Counted from the stretch's first letter, positions 8,969 through 18,897 are shown. The stretch is DNA of 64,000 nt from Microvirga lenta (GCF_020532555.1 NZ_JAJBBR010000005.1:248001-312000), one strand, 5' to 3'. Made by a program: numbers and translations. Notes: generated by a model from the sequence alone, not told the origin.

Positions 8969-9724
8969 ATGGGTCTCGTCAAACGCATCACGCGCGCCCG
9001 TCCTGTCCAGGAAGCCCTGGGCGGGATCGTCGCGGGCTATCTCAAGCTCGTGCAGCGCACCAACCGGTTCGTGATGGAGCCGGCGGATGCCTATGACCGG
9101 ATCGGCCCCCTGATGCCCGTGATCGCAGCCATGTGGCACGGGCAGCATTTCATGATCCATTTCGCGAAGCGGCCCGGGGACCGGGCGGCGAGCCTGGTCT
9201 CCCGCTCCGGCGACGGCGAGTTCAACGCCATCGCGCTGCGCCATCTCGGGATCCGGGCGATCCGGGGCTCCGGCGCCCGCGGTCGCGACATCCGCAAGAA
9301 GGGCGGCGTCGCGGCCATGCGCGCCATGATGCGCGCTCTCGGCGATGGCGAGATGGTGGTGATGACGGCCGATATTCCGAAGACCTCGCGGGTTTGCGGC
9401 GAGGGCATCGTGACCCTGGCCCAGCTCTCGGGACGGCCCATCGTGCCCGTCGCCGTGGTCACGAGCCGGCGCATCGATTTCGCGAGCTGGGACCGGGCGA
9501 GCATCGGCCTTCCCTTCGGGCGCGGCGCCATGGTGCTCGGCGAGCCGATCCATGTCCCCCGCGACGCGGATGCGGCGACCCTCGAGGCCCTGCGGCAGGA
9601 CGTGGAGCGTGAGCTCGATGCGGTTCACGAACGCGCCTATGCCCTGATCGGCTCGCAGGATCCCGGCGCCCGGAACCGGAACGCCAAGCCCCCCGCCGCT
9701 CTTGCCGAAGGCTCGCGCGCATGA
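8969..9724 (+). CDS. DUF374 lysophospholipid acyltransferase-family protein
   Basis: The 251-residue protein shows the DUF374 pattern. AMWHGQHFMIHF near residues 52-63 provides the histidine of the acyltransferase active site, SRSGDGEFNA follows, and TADIPKTSR occupies the downstream substrate loop. It has no obvious long membrane anchor. DUF374 members are related to LpxL/PlsC acyltransferases, and their placement beside waaA suggests work on lipid A-Kdo, though the acyl acceptor is unproven. Its TGA overlaps the waaA start (ATGA, 9721-9724), so the two are translationally coupled. Confidence 0.85.
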   Translation: MGLVKRITRARPVQEALGGIVAGYLKLVQRTNRFVMEPADAYDRIGPLMPVIAAMWHGQHFMIHFAKRPGDRAASLVSRSGDGEFNAIALRHLGIRAIRGSGARGRDIRKKGGVAAMRAMMRALGDGEMVVMTADIPKTSRVCGEGIVTLAQLSGRPIVPVAVVTSRRIDFASWDRASIGLPFGRGAMVLGEPIHVPRDADAATLEALRQDVERELDAVHERAYALIGSQDPGARNRNAKPPAALAEGSRA

Positions 9725-11010
9725 GCCTGCCCTTCCTCGTCAGAACCTACCGCACCGCGACCGCCGCCCTGGAGCCGGCGGTGATCGGCCTGCTCTACTG
9801 GCGCCAGCGCAAGGGGCGCGAGGATCGCACGCGCCTCGGCGAGCGGCAGGGCTATCCCAGCCGCGCCCGGCCCAAGGGCCATCTGGTCTGGGTCCATGGG
9901 GCGAGCAACGGCGAGACCCTGTCCCTGCTTCCGGTGGTGGAGCGGCTGACGCAGCGCGGCATCTCCGTGCTGGTCACGTCGGGCACCCGCACCTCCGCCT
10001 CGCTCATCGCGCGGCGTCTGCCTCCGGGCGCGGTGCACCAGTTCGTTCCCGTCGACGTTCCGCGTTACATCCGCCGCTTCCTCGACCATTGGCAGCCGGA
10101 TCTCGTCCTGGTGGCCGAATCCGAGATCTGGCCCAACACCATCGTCGCCCTCGACCAGCGCCGCATCCCCCTCGTTCTGGTGAACGGGCGCATGTCGGAC
10201 AGGTCGTTCCAGCGCTGGCAGAAGCTGCCGCGCATCATCGGCGCCCTGCTGGAACGCTTCGCCCTGTGCCTGGCGCAGACTCCGGAGGATGCGGAGCGGC
10301 TGGCGCGTCTCGGGGCGCCGCGGGTGCTGGTCTCCGGCAACCTGAAGTTCGATTCCGCCCCTCCGCCGGCCGATCCGCGCATGGTCGCGCATTTGTCCGG
10401 CCTCGTGGCGGGCCGCCCCGTCTGGCTCGCCGCCAGCACCCATCCGGGCGAGGAGACCGCCATCGTCGCGGTGCATCGCGCCCTGGCCCAGCGCCATCCG
10501 CACCTTCTAACGATCATCGTGCCCCGCCACCCGCACCGGGGCGAGGAGGTCGCCGCCATCGCCGAGCGCGCCGGCCAGCGCGCCGGACGGCGCTCGCAGG
10601 GCATCCATCCGGACCGGGCGACGGACATCTATGTGGTGGATACGGTGGGCGAGATGGGCCTGTTCTACCGTCTCTCCCCCATCGTGCTCATGGGCGGCAC
10701 CCTGGTGCCCATCGGCGGCCACAACCCCATCGAGCCGGCCAAGCTCGGCGCCGCGATCCTGCACGGACCCCACGTTCACAGCGCGGCCGAGATCTATGCC
10801 GCCCTCGACGAAGCGCGGGGCGCCCTGACGGTCAAGGACAGCGCCGCCCTCGCGCGGGCCGCGAGCCAGCTTCTCGCCAATCCGGCCCTGACGCGGGACA
10901 TGGCCCGCGCCGCCGCGGACGCGGTGCAGGCGCTCGGCGGCGCCGTGGATCGCACCATGCAGTCCATCGAGCCCTTCATCGTCCAGGCGAAGCTCGGAGC
11001 GCGCCGCTGA
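9721..11010 (+). CDS. waaA: 3-deoxy-D-manno-octulosonic acid transferase
   Basis: The 429-residue protein is a GT30-family Kdo transferase (also called KdtA). An N-terminal hydrophobic segment is followed by VWVHGASNGE (about 59-68), which contains the catalytic acid loop, then AESEIWPN and, in the C-terminal Rossmann half, MGGTLVPIGGHNPIEPA, the CMP-Kdo-binding block. It adds Kdo from CMP-Kdo to lipid IVA at the inner face of the inner membrane. It overlaps both neighbours, DUF374 upstream and lpxK downstream, in a tight operon. Confidence 0.95.
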   Translation: MSLPFLVRTYRTATAALEPAVIGLLYWRQRKGREDRTRLGERQGYPSRARPKGHLVWVHGASNGETLSLLPVVERLTQRGISVLVTSGTRTSASLIARRLPPGAVHQFVPVDVPRYIRRFLDHWQPDLVLVAESEIWPNTIVALDQRRIPLVLVNGRMSDRSFQRWQKLPRIIGALLERFALCLAQTPEDAERLARLGAPRVLVSGNLKFDSAPPPADPRMVAHLSGLVAGRPVWLAASTHPGEETAIVAVHRALAQRHPHLLTIIVPRHPHRGEEVAAIAERAGQRAGRRSQGIHPDRATDIYVVDTVGEMGLFYRLSPIVLMGGTLVPIGGHNPIEPAKLGAAILHGPHVHSAAEIYAALDEARGALTVKDSAALARAASQLLANPALTRDMARAAADAVQALGGAVDRTMQSIEPFIVQAKLGARR

Positions 11011-12029
11011 TGCGCGCGCCCGCCTTCTGGTGGCAGGCGGCGCCTTCTCCTCTCGCCCACCTGCTCCGGCCCGCCAGCCTGATCTACGGCGCGGTCGCGG
11101 CCCGGCGCATGGGGAGGCCGGGCACGCAGGCAGGTCTGCCGGTCGTCTGCATCGGCAATTTCACGGCCGGGGGCGCCGGCAAGACCCCGACGGCTCTGGC
11201 GGTGGCGGAGCTGCTGGAGGCCGCCGGCGAGAGCCCGGCCTTCCTGTCGCGCGGCTATGGCGGACGTCTCGCGGGCCCCGTGGAGGTCACGGACCACCAC
11301 ACGGCCGCCGATGTGGGCGACGAACCGCTGCTGCTCGCCCGCAGGGCGCCGACCATTGTCTCCCGCGACCGTCCGGCAGGCGCGCAATTGGCGCTGGAGA
11401 TCGGTGCAACCGTCGTGATCATGGACGACGGGCTTCAGAACCCGTCCCTGCGAAAGGACTGCGCCATCGCGGTGGTGGACGGGGCCACGGGGATCGGCAA
11501 CGGCCTGCCCCTGCCCTCCGGCCCCCTGCGCGCGCCCATGGCGGTGCAGTGGCCCGCCATCGACGCGATCCTCGTCATCGGCGAGGGAGAGGCCGGCGAT
11601 GCGGTGGCCGGGGAGGCGGAAGAAATGGGCAAGCGTGCCTTCCGGGCGCGGCTGGTTCCCTATCCCGCCGCCGCCGAGGCGCTGCGGGACCGCCGCGTCC
11701 TGGCCTTCGCCGGCATCGGCCGGCCGGAGAAGTTCTTCGATACCCTTCGGGAATGCGGGGCAAGGGTCGAGCAGACCCGGACCTTTCCGGATCATCACCC
11801 CTACAGCCCCGCCGACCTGGACGGCCTCAGGGGCGAAGCCGCACGCGCGGGTCTTCAGGCGGTCACGACGGAAAAGGACCTCGCCCGGATCGCGGGCATG
11901 GACCTCGCAGAACCCTGGGCGGATCTGATGACGCTGCCGGTGCGGCTCGGGCTGGAGGACGAGGCGGGGTTCCGCAACTTCCTCCTCCGTCATGTGGAGG
12001 AACGGCGCCTCAGCGCCATGTCATTGTGA
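11010..12029 (+). CDS. lpxK: Tetraacyldisaccharide 4'-kinase
   Basis: The 339-residue protein starts at an ATG that overlaps the waaA stop (TGATG). The P-loop GNFTAGGAGKTPTA (about 50-63) and the MDDGLQNP motif near residue 142 are LpxK signatures. It phosphorylates the 4' position of the lipid A disaccharide, on the cytoplasmic face of the inner membrane. With waaA and the DUF374 gene it forms a coupled envelope operon. Its 3' end overlaps the convergent DUF2093 gene by nine bases. Confidence 0.95.
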   Translation: MRAPAFWWQAAPSPLAHLLRPASLIYGAVAARRMGRPGTQAGLPVVCIGNFTAGGAGKTPTALAVAELLEAAGESPAFLSRGYGGRLAGPVEVTDHHTAADVGDEPLLLARRAPTIVSRDRPAGAQLALEIGATVVIMDDGLQNPSLRKDCAIAVVDGATGIGNGLPLPSGPLRAPMAVQWPAIDAILVIGEGEAGDAVAGEAEEMGKRAFRARLVPYPAAAEALRDRRVLAFAGIGRPEKFFDTLRECGARVEQTRTFPDHHPYSPADLDGLRGEAARAGLQAVTTEKDLARIAGMDLAEPWADLMTLPVRLGLEDEAGFRNFLLRHVEERRLSAMSL

Positions 12030-12236
12030 CGGTGCCTGCCCCGTCAGGCGCATCATCACGGCCTCCGGCGAGGCATAGGCCTCCTGCAATTCGACGCTCC
12101 AGTATTTCAGCTCGTCGAGGGGAATGGGCTGACCCGTGACGCCGCAGCGCACGAAGGCCCCGGGCTTCACGACCCGGAGGTTGCTGTCGAGATATTGCAC
12201 GACGGCCTCGCCGCCGCTGCGCTCAAGCTTGTTCAT
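12021..12236 (-). CDS. DUF2093 small protein
   Basis: This is a 71-residue protein starting at MNKLERSGG, with the DUF2093 core GAFVRCGVTGQPIPLDELKYW. The family is short, soluble and restricted largely to alphaproteobacteria; its role is unknown, though it is often found near lpxK and xseA as here. The longer in-frame extension upstream is unlike the family, so I use the internal ATG. It lies downstream of xseA on the same strand (70 bases) and may be co-transcribed with it. Confidence 0.85.
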   Translation of the reverse strand: MNKLERSGGEAVVQYLDSNLRVVKPGAFVRCGVTGQPIPLDELKYWSVELQEAYASPEAVMMRLTGQAPSQ

Positions 12237-12306
12237 GGGCGTCACTGGTGTCTGGAAGGACCGGCCTCTCACATAGGAGCGACCGGCGGGTGTTTTCAAT
12301 GCCGCC

Positions 12307-13884
12307 TCAGAACAGGGCCCCCTGCTCTTCCGCGACCGCAACCTTGGGCTTGATGGACTTGGGCCTCACCGCCATGCCCCGTCCGCCGGTGGCGTCGGTC
12401 TTGCCGTCCGCGAATTCCAGCACGAGAGCCTGACCGTCGAACACCGCTTCGGCGGAGCGCAGGGGCTGGCCATCCGCATCGCGCACCAGGGCGAAGCCGC
12501 GCTTGAGCACGGATTTGTAGTTCAGGCTGTCGAAGAGCTGGGCCACCGCATGGAGACGATCGGCCTTGCGGGCGATCTGCCCCTGGAGGGCGGGAGCCAA
12601 GCGCTCGGACGCCCGCTGCATCAGGTCGCCGGCCTGGGCGAGCCGGGTCCGCTCGGCGCGCAGCAGCGCCTCGCGCGACACCACGAGCCGCCGGCTGATC
12701 TGCTTCAGGCTCTCGCTGCGCAGGACGATGGAGCGGCACAGGGCGTTGTAGGGGCGCGGCCCCACCGCATCGAGCCGGGCGCGCATGCGGGCGACATTCG
12801 CCACCGGCGACAGGTGGGAGAGCTGGCGGGAGAGCTTGAGCAGCCGCTCCTCGTGCCCGCGGGCGTTGCGCGACAGGGCCGGGTAGAGCTTGGTCGAGGC
12901 GAGATCGAGCCGCTGGCGCTTGGGCGAGAACAGGGCTTCCGGCGTCGGCAGGGCGCGGGCGGTCGAGCGCAGGTCGGATCGGCGGCGGTCGATGACCCGC
13001 AGGACGGATTCCATGTGGCGCCGGGCGAGATCGTTCACGCCCGCCATCAGCTCGACCCGCACCGGCACCACCATCTCGGCGGCGCCCGTAGGCGTCGGCG
13101 CGCGGACATCGGCCGCATGGTCGATCAGGGTCCAGTCGGTCTCGTGCCCCACCGCCGAGACGAGCGGAATCGCGCTCTCGGCGGCGGCCCGGACCACGAT
13201 CTCCTCGTTGAAGCCCCACAGATCCTCGATGGAGCCGCCGCCGCGGGCGACGATGAGCACGTCCGGACGCGGCACCCTGCCGCCGGGTTCGAGGGCATTG
13301 AAGCCGCGGATCGCCGCCGCCACCTCGGCTGCGCAGGTATCGCCCTGCACGCGCACGGGCCAGACCAGGACCTGACGCGGGAAACGGTCCTCCAGCCGGT
13401 GGAGGATGTCGCGGATCACGGCACCGGTGGGCGAGGTCACGACGCCGATGACCCGCGGCAGATAGGGCAGCCGCCGCTTGCGCTCGGCCGCGAAGAGGCC
13501 CTCGGCCGTGAGCTTGCGCCGCCGCTCCTCCAGCACCGCCATGAGTGCGCCGATGCCGGCGGGCTCCAGGGTCTCGACCACGATCTGGTACTTGGACGAG
13601 CCCGGGAAGGTGGTGATGCGCCCGGTGGCGATGACCTCCATCCCCTCCTCCGGCCGGATCTTCAGCCGGGAGAAGGACCCCTTCCAGATCACCGCATCGA
13701 TGCGGGCGTTCTGGTCCTTGAGGCAGAAATAGACGTGCCCCGAGGAATGGGGCCCGCGATAGCCCGACACCTCGCCGCGCAGGCGCACATGGCCGAACGC
13801 GTCCTCGAGGGTGCGCTTGAGGGCGCCCGCGAGATCGGACACCGACCATTCGGGGGCATTGGAGGGGGCTTTGTCTGCGAACAT
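12307..13884 (-). CDS. xseA: Exodeoxyribonuclease VII large subunit
   Basis: The 525-residue protein begins with the OB-fold DNA-binding domain (SGYRGPHSSGHVYFCLKD, about 40-57), continues with the catalytic domain containing VTSPTGAVIRD and IVARGGGSIEDLW, and has a long coiled-coil C-terminal half. Together with XseB it degrades single-stranded DNA from both ends in the cytoplasm. xseB is not in the window. The C-terminal tail after about residue 495 is slightly longer than in enteric homologues. Confidence 0.95.
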   Translation of the reverse strand: MFADKAPSNAPEWSVSDLAGALKRTLEDAFGHVRLRGEVSGYRGPHSSGHVYFCLKDQNARIDAVIWKGSFSRLKIRPEEGMEVIATGRITTFPGSSKYQIVVETLEPAGIGALMAVLEERRRKLTAEGLFAAERKRRLPYLPRVIGVVTSPTGAVIRDILHRLEDRFPRQVLVWPVRVQGDTCAAEVAAAIRGFNALEPGGRVPRPDVLIVARGGGSIEDLWGFNEEIVVRAAAESAIPLVSAVGHETDWTLIDHAADVRAPTPTGAAEMVVPVRVELMAGVNDLARRHMESVLRVIDRRRSDLRSTARALPTPEALFSPKRQRLDLASTKLYPALSRNARGHEERLLKLSRQLSHLSPVANVARMRARLDAVGPRPYNALCRSIVLRSESLKQISRRLVVSREALLRAERTRLAQAGDLMQRASERLAPALQGQIARKADRLHAVAQLFDSLNYKSVLKRGFALVRDADGQPLRSAEAVFDGQALVLEFADGKTDATGGRGMAVRPKSIKPKVAVAEEQGALF

Positions 13885-14101
13885 GAGGGGAACAGTAGTG
13901 GGTCGGACGGGGGTCTGCCAAGGGTGGGCTTCGGAGGGTGTGGATGGAGGATAATCCTATCCTTCCGCAGCGGAGACGGGCGAGGAAGCGGGCGCTTCAG
14001 GTTCTGCAAGGGTATTGCAATGAAGTCTTATGTAAATTTATAACGTGTCCAGTGCTCTCCCGCAGGCCGGTTCACCCGCCTCCTATCAGAAAAGCGATTC
14101 C

Positions 14102-17100
14102 ATGACCGAATTTCATTCGAACTCTCTGCCCTCGGCCGCCAACACCGTTCAGATCCTGAATTTCGACGGGATTGTGAGCACCGAAGCTGGACCGGTGCTG
14201 CTCGACAGCGACGCGGAAATTTCGGGTGCCAGCGATGAGACGGTTTTCTTGTCTTTGACTGTTTCGCTGACCGACTTCGTAGGCACGGCCAGCTACGACT
14301 TTCTAAGTATCGCGGCAGAGAACGGCCTAGCTCTGACCCCAGGGGATGAATCCACCGAAATTTCGTATAACGGAACTGCCATAGCCCAGTTTGATTCTTC
14401 AGAGCAGGGCGTGTTGACGATCAGCTTCGACGGCTACCCAGCCACTATGGAAGCCGTGCAGGCCGTCCTTCGCGCCCTGAGCTACGCGAATACCTCATCG
14501 GCGACGCCGAAAACCGAAGAGAGAAGCATCAAGGTCGAGCTTACGTACCGAGAAGCAAATACAACGACAGCGGCAACGGTCCAGACCAAGGTGCTGGTCA
14601 GGCCCGACAATGCCGTCGTCCTGACTGCCGACATGACGGATGTCTCGGGTACGAGCGGAGACGACATTTTCGTCCTCAGCTCGTCGACAACCCTTCAAGG
14701 GGCCACCCTTTCCGGCGGCAGCGGAAACGATGCGCTGCACTTGGTCGGCGGCGGATCCCTGGTCCTGTCGAACTTCTCGAAGATCCAGGGTGTCGAAGCC
14801 CTACGCGGTTCGGCGGAAAAGGACTCTTTCTCCCTTCAGAGCAAACACCTGCTCGGGCTTTCGGAGATCGACGGCGGCCTCGGCGATGGAACGGAAGCGA
14901 CTCTCGACACCCTCTTCCTCAACGGGAATTACTTCGATTTCCGCGGGAAAACGCTGGCGGGTCTCGATAGCATCTCCCTCATGGGAGGAACCAGCCCGAT
15001 CTTCGTTTTCGATCAAAACAACATTTCCGCTGTGTTCGACACGTCGAACGAAAATTGCCTGATCCAACTCGGAACCAACGGAAGCAACGCGACCTTCAGA
15101 CTCGCGGAAGCCACCCTCACCCAGACGCAGAAGAACCTGCTGATTGCCGCGGGTTTCGACCACATCTACGACAGCAGCAACACTCCGACGACAGGCGGGC
15201 CGGTTGCAGCAGGTCTCGACGCGGACACGACAGGTGTCGCCCCCGGGGCCACGATCCTGTTGGACCGCGACCAGAACTTCACCCTCGACCATGACGAAAC
15301 CACCACCATTCGTAAGGTGCGGGTCGCGCTGGCTCAAAGCCAGCCGGGCGATCTCCTTGGAATTCAGACCAGCGACGAGATCATTCTCGGACCCGATGGT
15401 CTTCAAAAAGGCAGCACGATCCAGATCGGCGTCACCGAAGGAATCCTGACCGCCGTCGAGAACGGCCGGATCGAGGTTACCTTCCTCGGCGGCGGAAGTG
15501 CTGCAAGCGTGCAAGACTTGGTTCGCGCCCTCACATACACACGCCCGGAAGGAGACACGTTCGCCGGCAGGCAGATTCAGGTCGATGTGGTCGACGATTT
15601 CGACCGGACGGCGACCTCCACGCTGACCGTCGTCGACAGCGTTCCGAGGGATGTAAGGATGGGCACGGGCGTCACGGAAATCACCGTGGACGAGGGGCCG
15701 GCTTTCGAAATCGCGCTGAGCGCCACGGACGAGGACACGCCTGCTGCCAACCTCACCTATGAATTCGCGGAGTTCGGCGATGCCGGCGGCAAGTTCGTCA
15801 TCGAATGCAATCAGCTGAAGCTCGCCCCGAACCAATCGCTGAACCACGAGGATCAGGTCGGCGGTCAGGGCGGCTACAAGGTTTACGTGAAGGCCTTCGA
15901 CGGCACCACCTACAGCGCCGTGCAGGAACTGACCATCAAGGCCGCCGACGTGAACGAGGCTCCGCTCTTCGTGACCTTCGGCCAGCCCCAGGGCACGATC
16001 CGCGCAGGCGTGACGGGAGCGGGTGTGGACGTTGTTCAGGCGTCCTGGGAAGACCCGGACATGGCCGACGGTTTCCGAAAGAACAAGTTCGCGTTCCTGG
16101 TGGGCGAGGAACTGCTCCAGACGAACGGCGGTTTCTTGATCGACGAGAATACCGGCCAGATCACGACCACCAGCGAAATCTTCGACGAGGAGGCCGGCAC
16201 CAAGACGCTCGTCGTGGTCGCCTTCGATGAGAGCGACGAATCTCTCCGCGCCCAGGCGACCTACAACTTCGAGATCATCCCGCAGGATGCGCCGCCCATC
16301 GTGCAGTTCGCTGCCGCTTCCACCACGGTGACTCACGCTGAGGGCACGGGAGACGATACGACGACCTTCACCTTCAAGGTGGTTCGCGACGTCGCTAACA
16401 ACAGCACGTCCAAAGTGAACTGGACGCTGGATTACGGCACCGCCACCGCAGAGGATTTCTCGAGCCCGACCTCCGGGACCGTGGAGTTCACCGGCAATCA
16501 GCTGGAAGCCTTTGTGACGGTCTCGGTCAAGAAGGACAGCCTCGACGAGCCGGATGAGGAGACCTTCACGATCCTTCTGTCGGAACTCGACGACGGCGCC
16601 GGCAACGCGGTCGTCGGCAACACGGGACACACTGCCACCGGCAAGATCCAGGACGACGACGACGCTCCTCCGGTGAACAACGCTCCGTCGGGCGTTTCGC
16701 TGAGCAGCGCCACGGCGGCGGAATATGCGGCGGCCGGTTCCCTGGTCGGCACGCTCTCGGCAGCGGATGAGGCTCCCGGCGCGCTCACCTATCAGCTCCT
16801 CGACAATGCCGGCGGGCGCTTCACCCTCCAGGGCAATCAGATCCTGGTGGGGAACGGCTTCAAGCTCGACTTCGAGCAGGCGCCTTCTCACACGATCAAG
16901 GTGCGGGTCAGCGACGGCACCCACATGGTCGACCAGGATCTCGTGATCAACGTCACCGACGTGAACCCGGAGATCACCGCCGGTACTCCCGGTAACGACG
17001 TGTTCTTCGGCGGCGCTCGCAACGACCGGCTCTCCGGCGGCGGCGGCCACGACACCATCGGCGGCGGTGCGGGCAAGGACAAGCTCTACGGCGGCAAGGG

Positions 17101-17482
17101 CAAGCTGAGCAAGGATGCCTTCGTATTCGACACCAAGCTCACCAGCAAGAGCGTGGCCAATCGGAACAAGGACAAGATCTACGACTTCGGCTCCAAGTAC
17201 GACAGCCTGTTCTTCGACGATGCGGCCTTCACCAACAAGACCATCGCCAAGTACCTGAAGAAAAAGAACGCCTCGCTCGACAAGCCGGCCAAGCTCAAGG
17301 CGAGCTACTTCAAGAAGGGCAGCAAGGCCACGGACAAGGACGACTTCTTCATCCTCAAGGGCAAGAAGCTGTACTGGGACGTGGACGGCTCGGGCCGCAA
17401 GGCCATGGTGGAGATCGCCAGCTTCAAGTTCCAGAAGAAGGAGGGCGAGACCCTCACTCACAAGGACTTCTTCTTCATCTGA
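14102..17482 (+). CDS. Large cadherin/Calx-beta/RTX calcium-binding secreted protein
   Basis: I use the ATG at 14102 (1126 residues); an in-frame GTG at 14045 is possible. There is no N-terminal signal peptide. The N-terminal part consists of beta-sandwich repeats of cadherin-like type, with two similar segments ending in VQAVLRALSYAN and VQDLVRALTYTR. A Calx-beta domain follows at roughly 740-850, then another cadherin-like repeat (DFEQAPSHTIKVRVSDG). RTX nonapeptides begin at GTPGNDVFFGG and run to GGGAGKDKLYGG. The last ~140 residues are a lysine-rich RTX C-terminal domain ending in DFFFI, the usual type I secretion tail. It is probably exported by an ABC/HlyD/TolC apparatus encoded elsewhere and may act in adhesion or biofilm. 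The first 1.5 kb has more A/T-ending codons than its neighbours, which hints at transfer. Confidence 0.85.
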   Translation: MTEFHSNSLPSAANTVQILNFDGIVSTEAGPVLLDSDAEISGASDETVFLSLTVSLTDFVGTASYDFLSIAAENGLALTPGDESTEISYNGTAIAQFDSSEQGVLTISFDGYPATMEAVQAVLRALSYANTSSATPKTEERSIKVELTYREANTTTAATVQTKVLVRPDNAVVLTADMTDVSGTSGDDIFVLSSSTTLQGATLSGGSGNDALHLVGGGSLVLSNFSKIQGVEALRGSAEKDSFSLQSKHLLGLSEIDGGLGDGTEATLDTLFLNGNYFDFRGKTLAGLDSISLMGGTSPIFVFDQNNISAVFDTSNENCLIQLGTNGSNATFRLAEATLTQTQKNLLIAAGFDHIYDSSNTPTTGGPVAAGLDADTTGVAPGATILLDRDQNFTLDHDETTTIRKVRVALAQSQPGDLLGIQTSDEIILGPDGLQKGSTIQIGVTEGILTAVENGRIEVTFLGGGSAASVQDLVRALTYTRPEGDTFAGRQIQVDVVDDFDRTATSTLTVVDSVPRDVRMGTGVTEITVDEGPAFEIALSATDEDTPAANLTYEFAEFGDAGGKFVIECNQLKLAPNQSLNHEDQVGGQGGYKVYVKAFDGTTYSAVQELTIKAADVNEAPLFVTFGQPQGTIRAGVTGAGVDVVQASWEDPDMADGFRKNKFAFLVGEELLQTNGGFLIDENTGQITTTSEIFDEEAGTKTLVVVAFDESDESLRAQATYNFEIIPQDAPPIVQFAAASTTVTHAEGTGDDTTTFTFKVVRDVANNSTSKVNWTLDYGTATAEDFSSPTSGTVEFTGNQLEAFVTVSVKKDSLDEPDEETFTILLSELDDGAGNAVVGNTGHTATGKIQDDDDAPPVNNAPSGVSLSSATAAEYAAAGSLVGTLSAADEAPGALTYQLLDNAGGRFTLQGNQILVGNGFKLDFEQAPSHTIKVRVSDGTHMVDQDLVINVTDVNPEITAGTPGNDVFFGGARNDRLSGGGGHDTIGGGAGKDKLYGGKGKLSKDAFVFDTKLTSKSVANRNKDKIYDFGSKYDSLFFDDAAFTNKTIAKYLKKKNASLDKPAKLKASYFKKGSKATDKDDFFILKGKKLYWDVDGSGRKAMVEIASFKFQKKEGETLTHKDFFFI
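17048..17482 (+). repeat. Shared RTX 3' module, copy 1
   Basis: This 435-bp segment is about 94% identical, by hand count (about 25 differences), to 35233-35667 and is the same length with no gaps. It encodes the last RTX repeat and the whole C-terminal secretion domain. Most differences cluster in the final 70 bases. Confidence 0.9.
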
Positions 17483-17517
17483 GGCCGAACACGATCCTCT
17501 CAAGGGATCCTCAGAAC

Positions 17518-17556
17518 GGGCCGCGTCTCTTCCCGGAGGCGCGGCCCCTGCTTTTT
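17518..17556 (+). terminator. Rho-independent terminator after the RTX gene
   Basis: GGGCCGCG (17518-17525) pairs with CGCGGCCC (17540-17547), and the stem extends inward with wobble pairs to about 13 bp. TTTTT follows at 17552-17556. It lies 36 bases after the RTX stop codon. Confidence 0.85.
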
Positions 17557-17616
17557 CGGGTAGTCGAAAGCCCTACGAGCCGCTAAGAGCCCAAGCGTCA
17601 CAGGGAGGGCTCAGGC

Positions 17617-18897
17617 ATGAACATTCTTCTCATCGGTTCCGGCGGGCGGGAACATGCGTTGGCCCGGAGCCTGTCCGCCAGCGCCCTGTGCGACAAGCTC
17701 TTCATCGCGCCCGGCAATCCCGGCACGGCGCAGCACGGCACCAACGTGGTCATCGACGTGGCGGATCATGGGGCCGTGATCGCCTTCTGCCGCACCATGG
17801 GGGTGGAATTCGTCGTCGTGGGGCCGGAGGCGCCGCTCGTGGCCGGTCTGGTGGACGATCTCACCGCTGCCGGCATCAAGGCCTTCGGGCCGAGCAAGGC
17901 CGCCGCGCAGCTCGAAGGGTCGAAGGCCTTCACCAAGGATCTGTGCGCCGAGTTCGGCATTCCCACCGCCGCCTATCGCCGCTTCACCGATGCGGAGGCC
18001 GCCAAGACCTATGTGCGCAGTTACGGCGTGCCCACGGTCGTGAAGGCGGACGGGCTCGCGGCCGGCAAGGGCGTGGTGGTCGCCGCCTCCTTCGAGGAGG
18101 CGGAAGCCGCCATCGACATGATGATCGGCGGCGGCCTCGGCGCCGCCGGCGCCGAAGTGGTGATCGAGGCCTTCCTCGAAGGCGAGGAGGCGAGCTTCTT
18201 CGCCCTCTGCGACGGCAGGACGGCGATTCCGCTGGGCACCGCGCAGGACCACAAGCGCGTGTTCGACGGCGACAAGGGGCCGAATACCGGCGGCATGGGC
18301 GCCTATTCCCCCGCCGCCGTGCTGACGCCGGAGCTGCAGGCCCGCGTCATGCGCGAGATCATCGAGCCGACGCTCGCGGGGATGCGCGCCAGGGGAATGC
18401 CCTATACGGGCGTGCTCTATGCGGGCCTGATGCTCACGGACAAGGGCCCGCAGCTCATCGAGTACAATGCCCGTCTCGGCGACCCCGAGACCCAGGTGCT
18501 GCTGCCGCGCCTGAAATCGGACCTGGTGACGGCCTTCCTCGCCGCCTGCGACGGCGTTCTCGACAGCATCTCCCTGCAATGGTCCGACAAGGCGGCGCTC
18601 ACCGTTGTGATGGCCGCGCAGGGCTATCCTGGCGCCGTCGAGAAAGGCTCGGAGATCCGTGGGCTCGACAGGGCCTCCGCCATGGACGACGTCATCGTCT
18701 TCCAGGCGGGCACGAAGCAGAGCGGCGACAAGATTCTCGCCAATGGCGGCCGCGTGCTCAACGTCACGGCGCTGGGCTCCACGATCACCGAGGCCAGCGC
18801 CAGGGCCTATGAGGCGGTCTCGCGGATCGACTGGCCGGAGGGCTTCTGCCGCCGCGACATCGGCTGGCGGGCGGTGGAGCGCGAGAGCAAGGGCTGA
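17617..18897 (+). CDS. purD: Phosphoribosylamine-glycine ligase
   Basis: The 426-residue ATP-grasp enzyme opens with [13 protein letters not shown] (about 4-16), shows [14 protein letters not shown] for ATP binding, [22 protein letters not shown] for the metal/nucleotide site, and [11 protein letters not shown] late in the domain. It makes glycinamide ribonucleotide, the second step of de novo purine synthesis. GGAGGG at 17604-17609 provides the ribosome-binding site. It is separated from xseA by the RTX gene and its terminator. Confidence 0.96.
   Translation: MNILLIGSGGREHALARSLSASALCDKLFIAPGNPGTAQHGTNVVIDVADHGAVIAFCRTMGVEFVVVGPEAPLVAGLVDDLTAAGIKAFGPSKAAAQLEGSKAFTKDLCAEFGIPTAAYRRFTDAEAAKTYVRSYGVPTVVKADGLAAGKGVVVAASFEEAEAAIDMMIGGGLGAAGAEVVIEAFLEGEEASFFALCDGRTAIPLGTAQDHKRVFDGDKGPNTGGMGAYSPAAVLTPELQARVMREIIEPTLAGMRARGMPYTGVLYAGLMLTDKGPQLIEYNARLGDPETQVLLPRLKSDLVTAFLAACDGVLDSISLQWSDKAALTVVMAAQGYPGAVEKGSEIRGLDRASAMDDVIVFQAGTKQSGDKILANGGRVLNVTALGSTITEASARAYEAVSRIDWPEGFCRRDIGWRAVERESKG

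Noticed and set aside
14801-17503. A ~900-residue open frame antisense to the RTX gene
   Set aside because: High-GC genes with strong third-position G/C bias commonly leave the opposite strand open. The plus-strand protein has clear domains, and the antisense product has no recognisable pattern.
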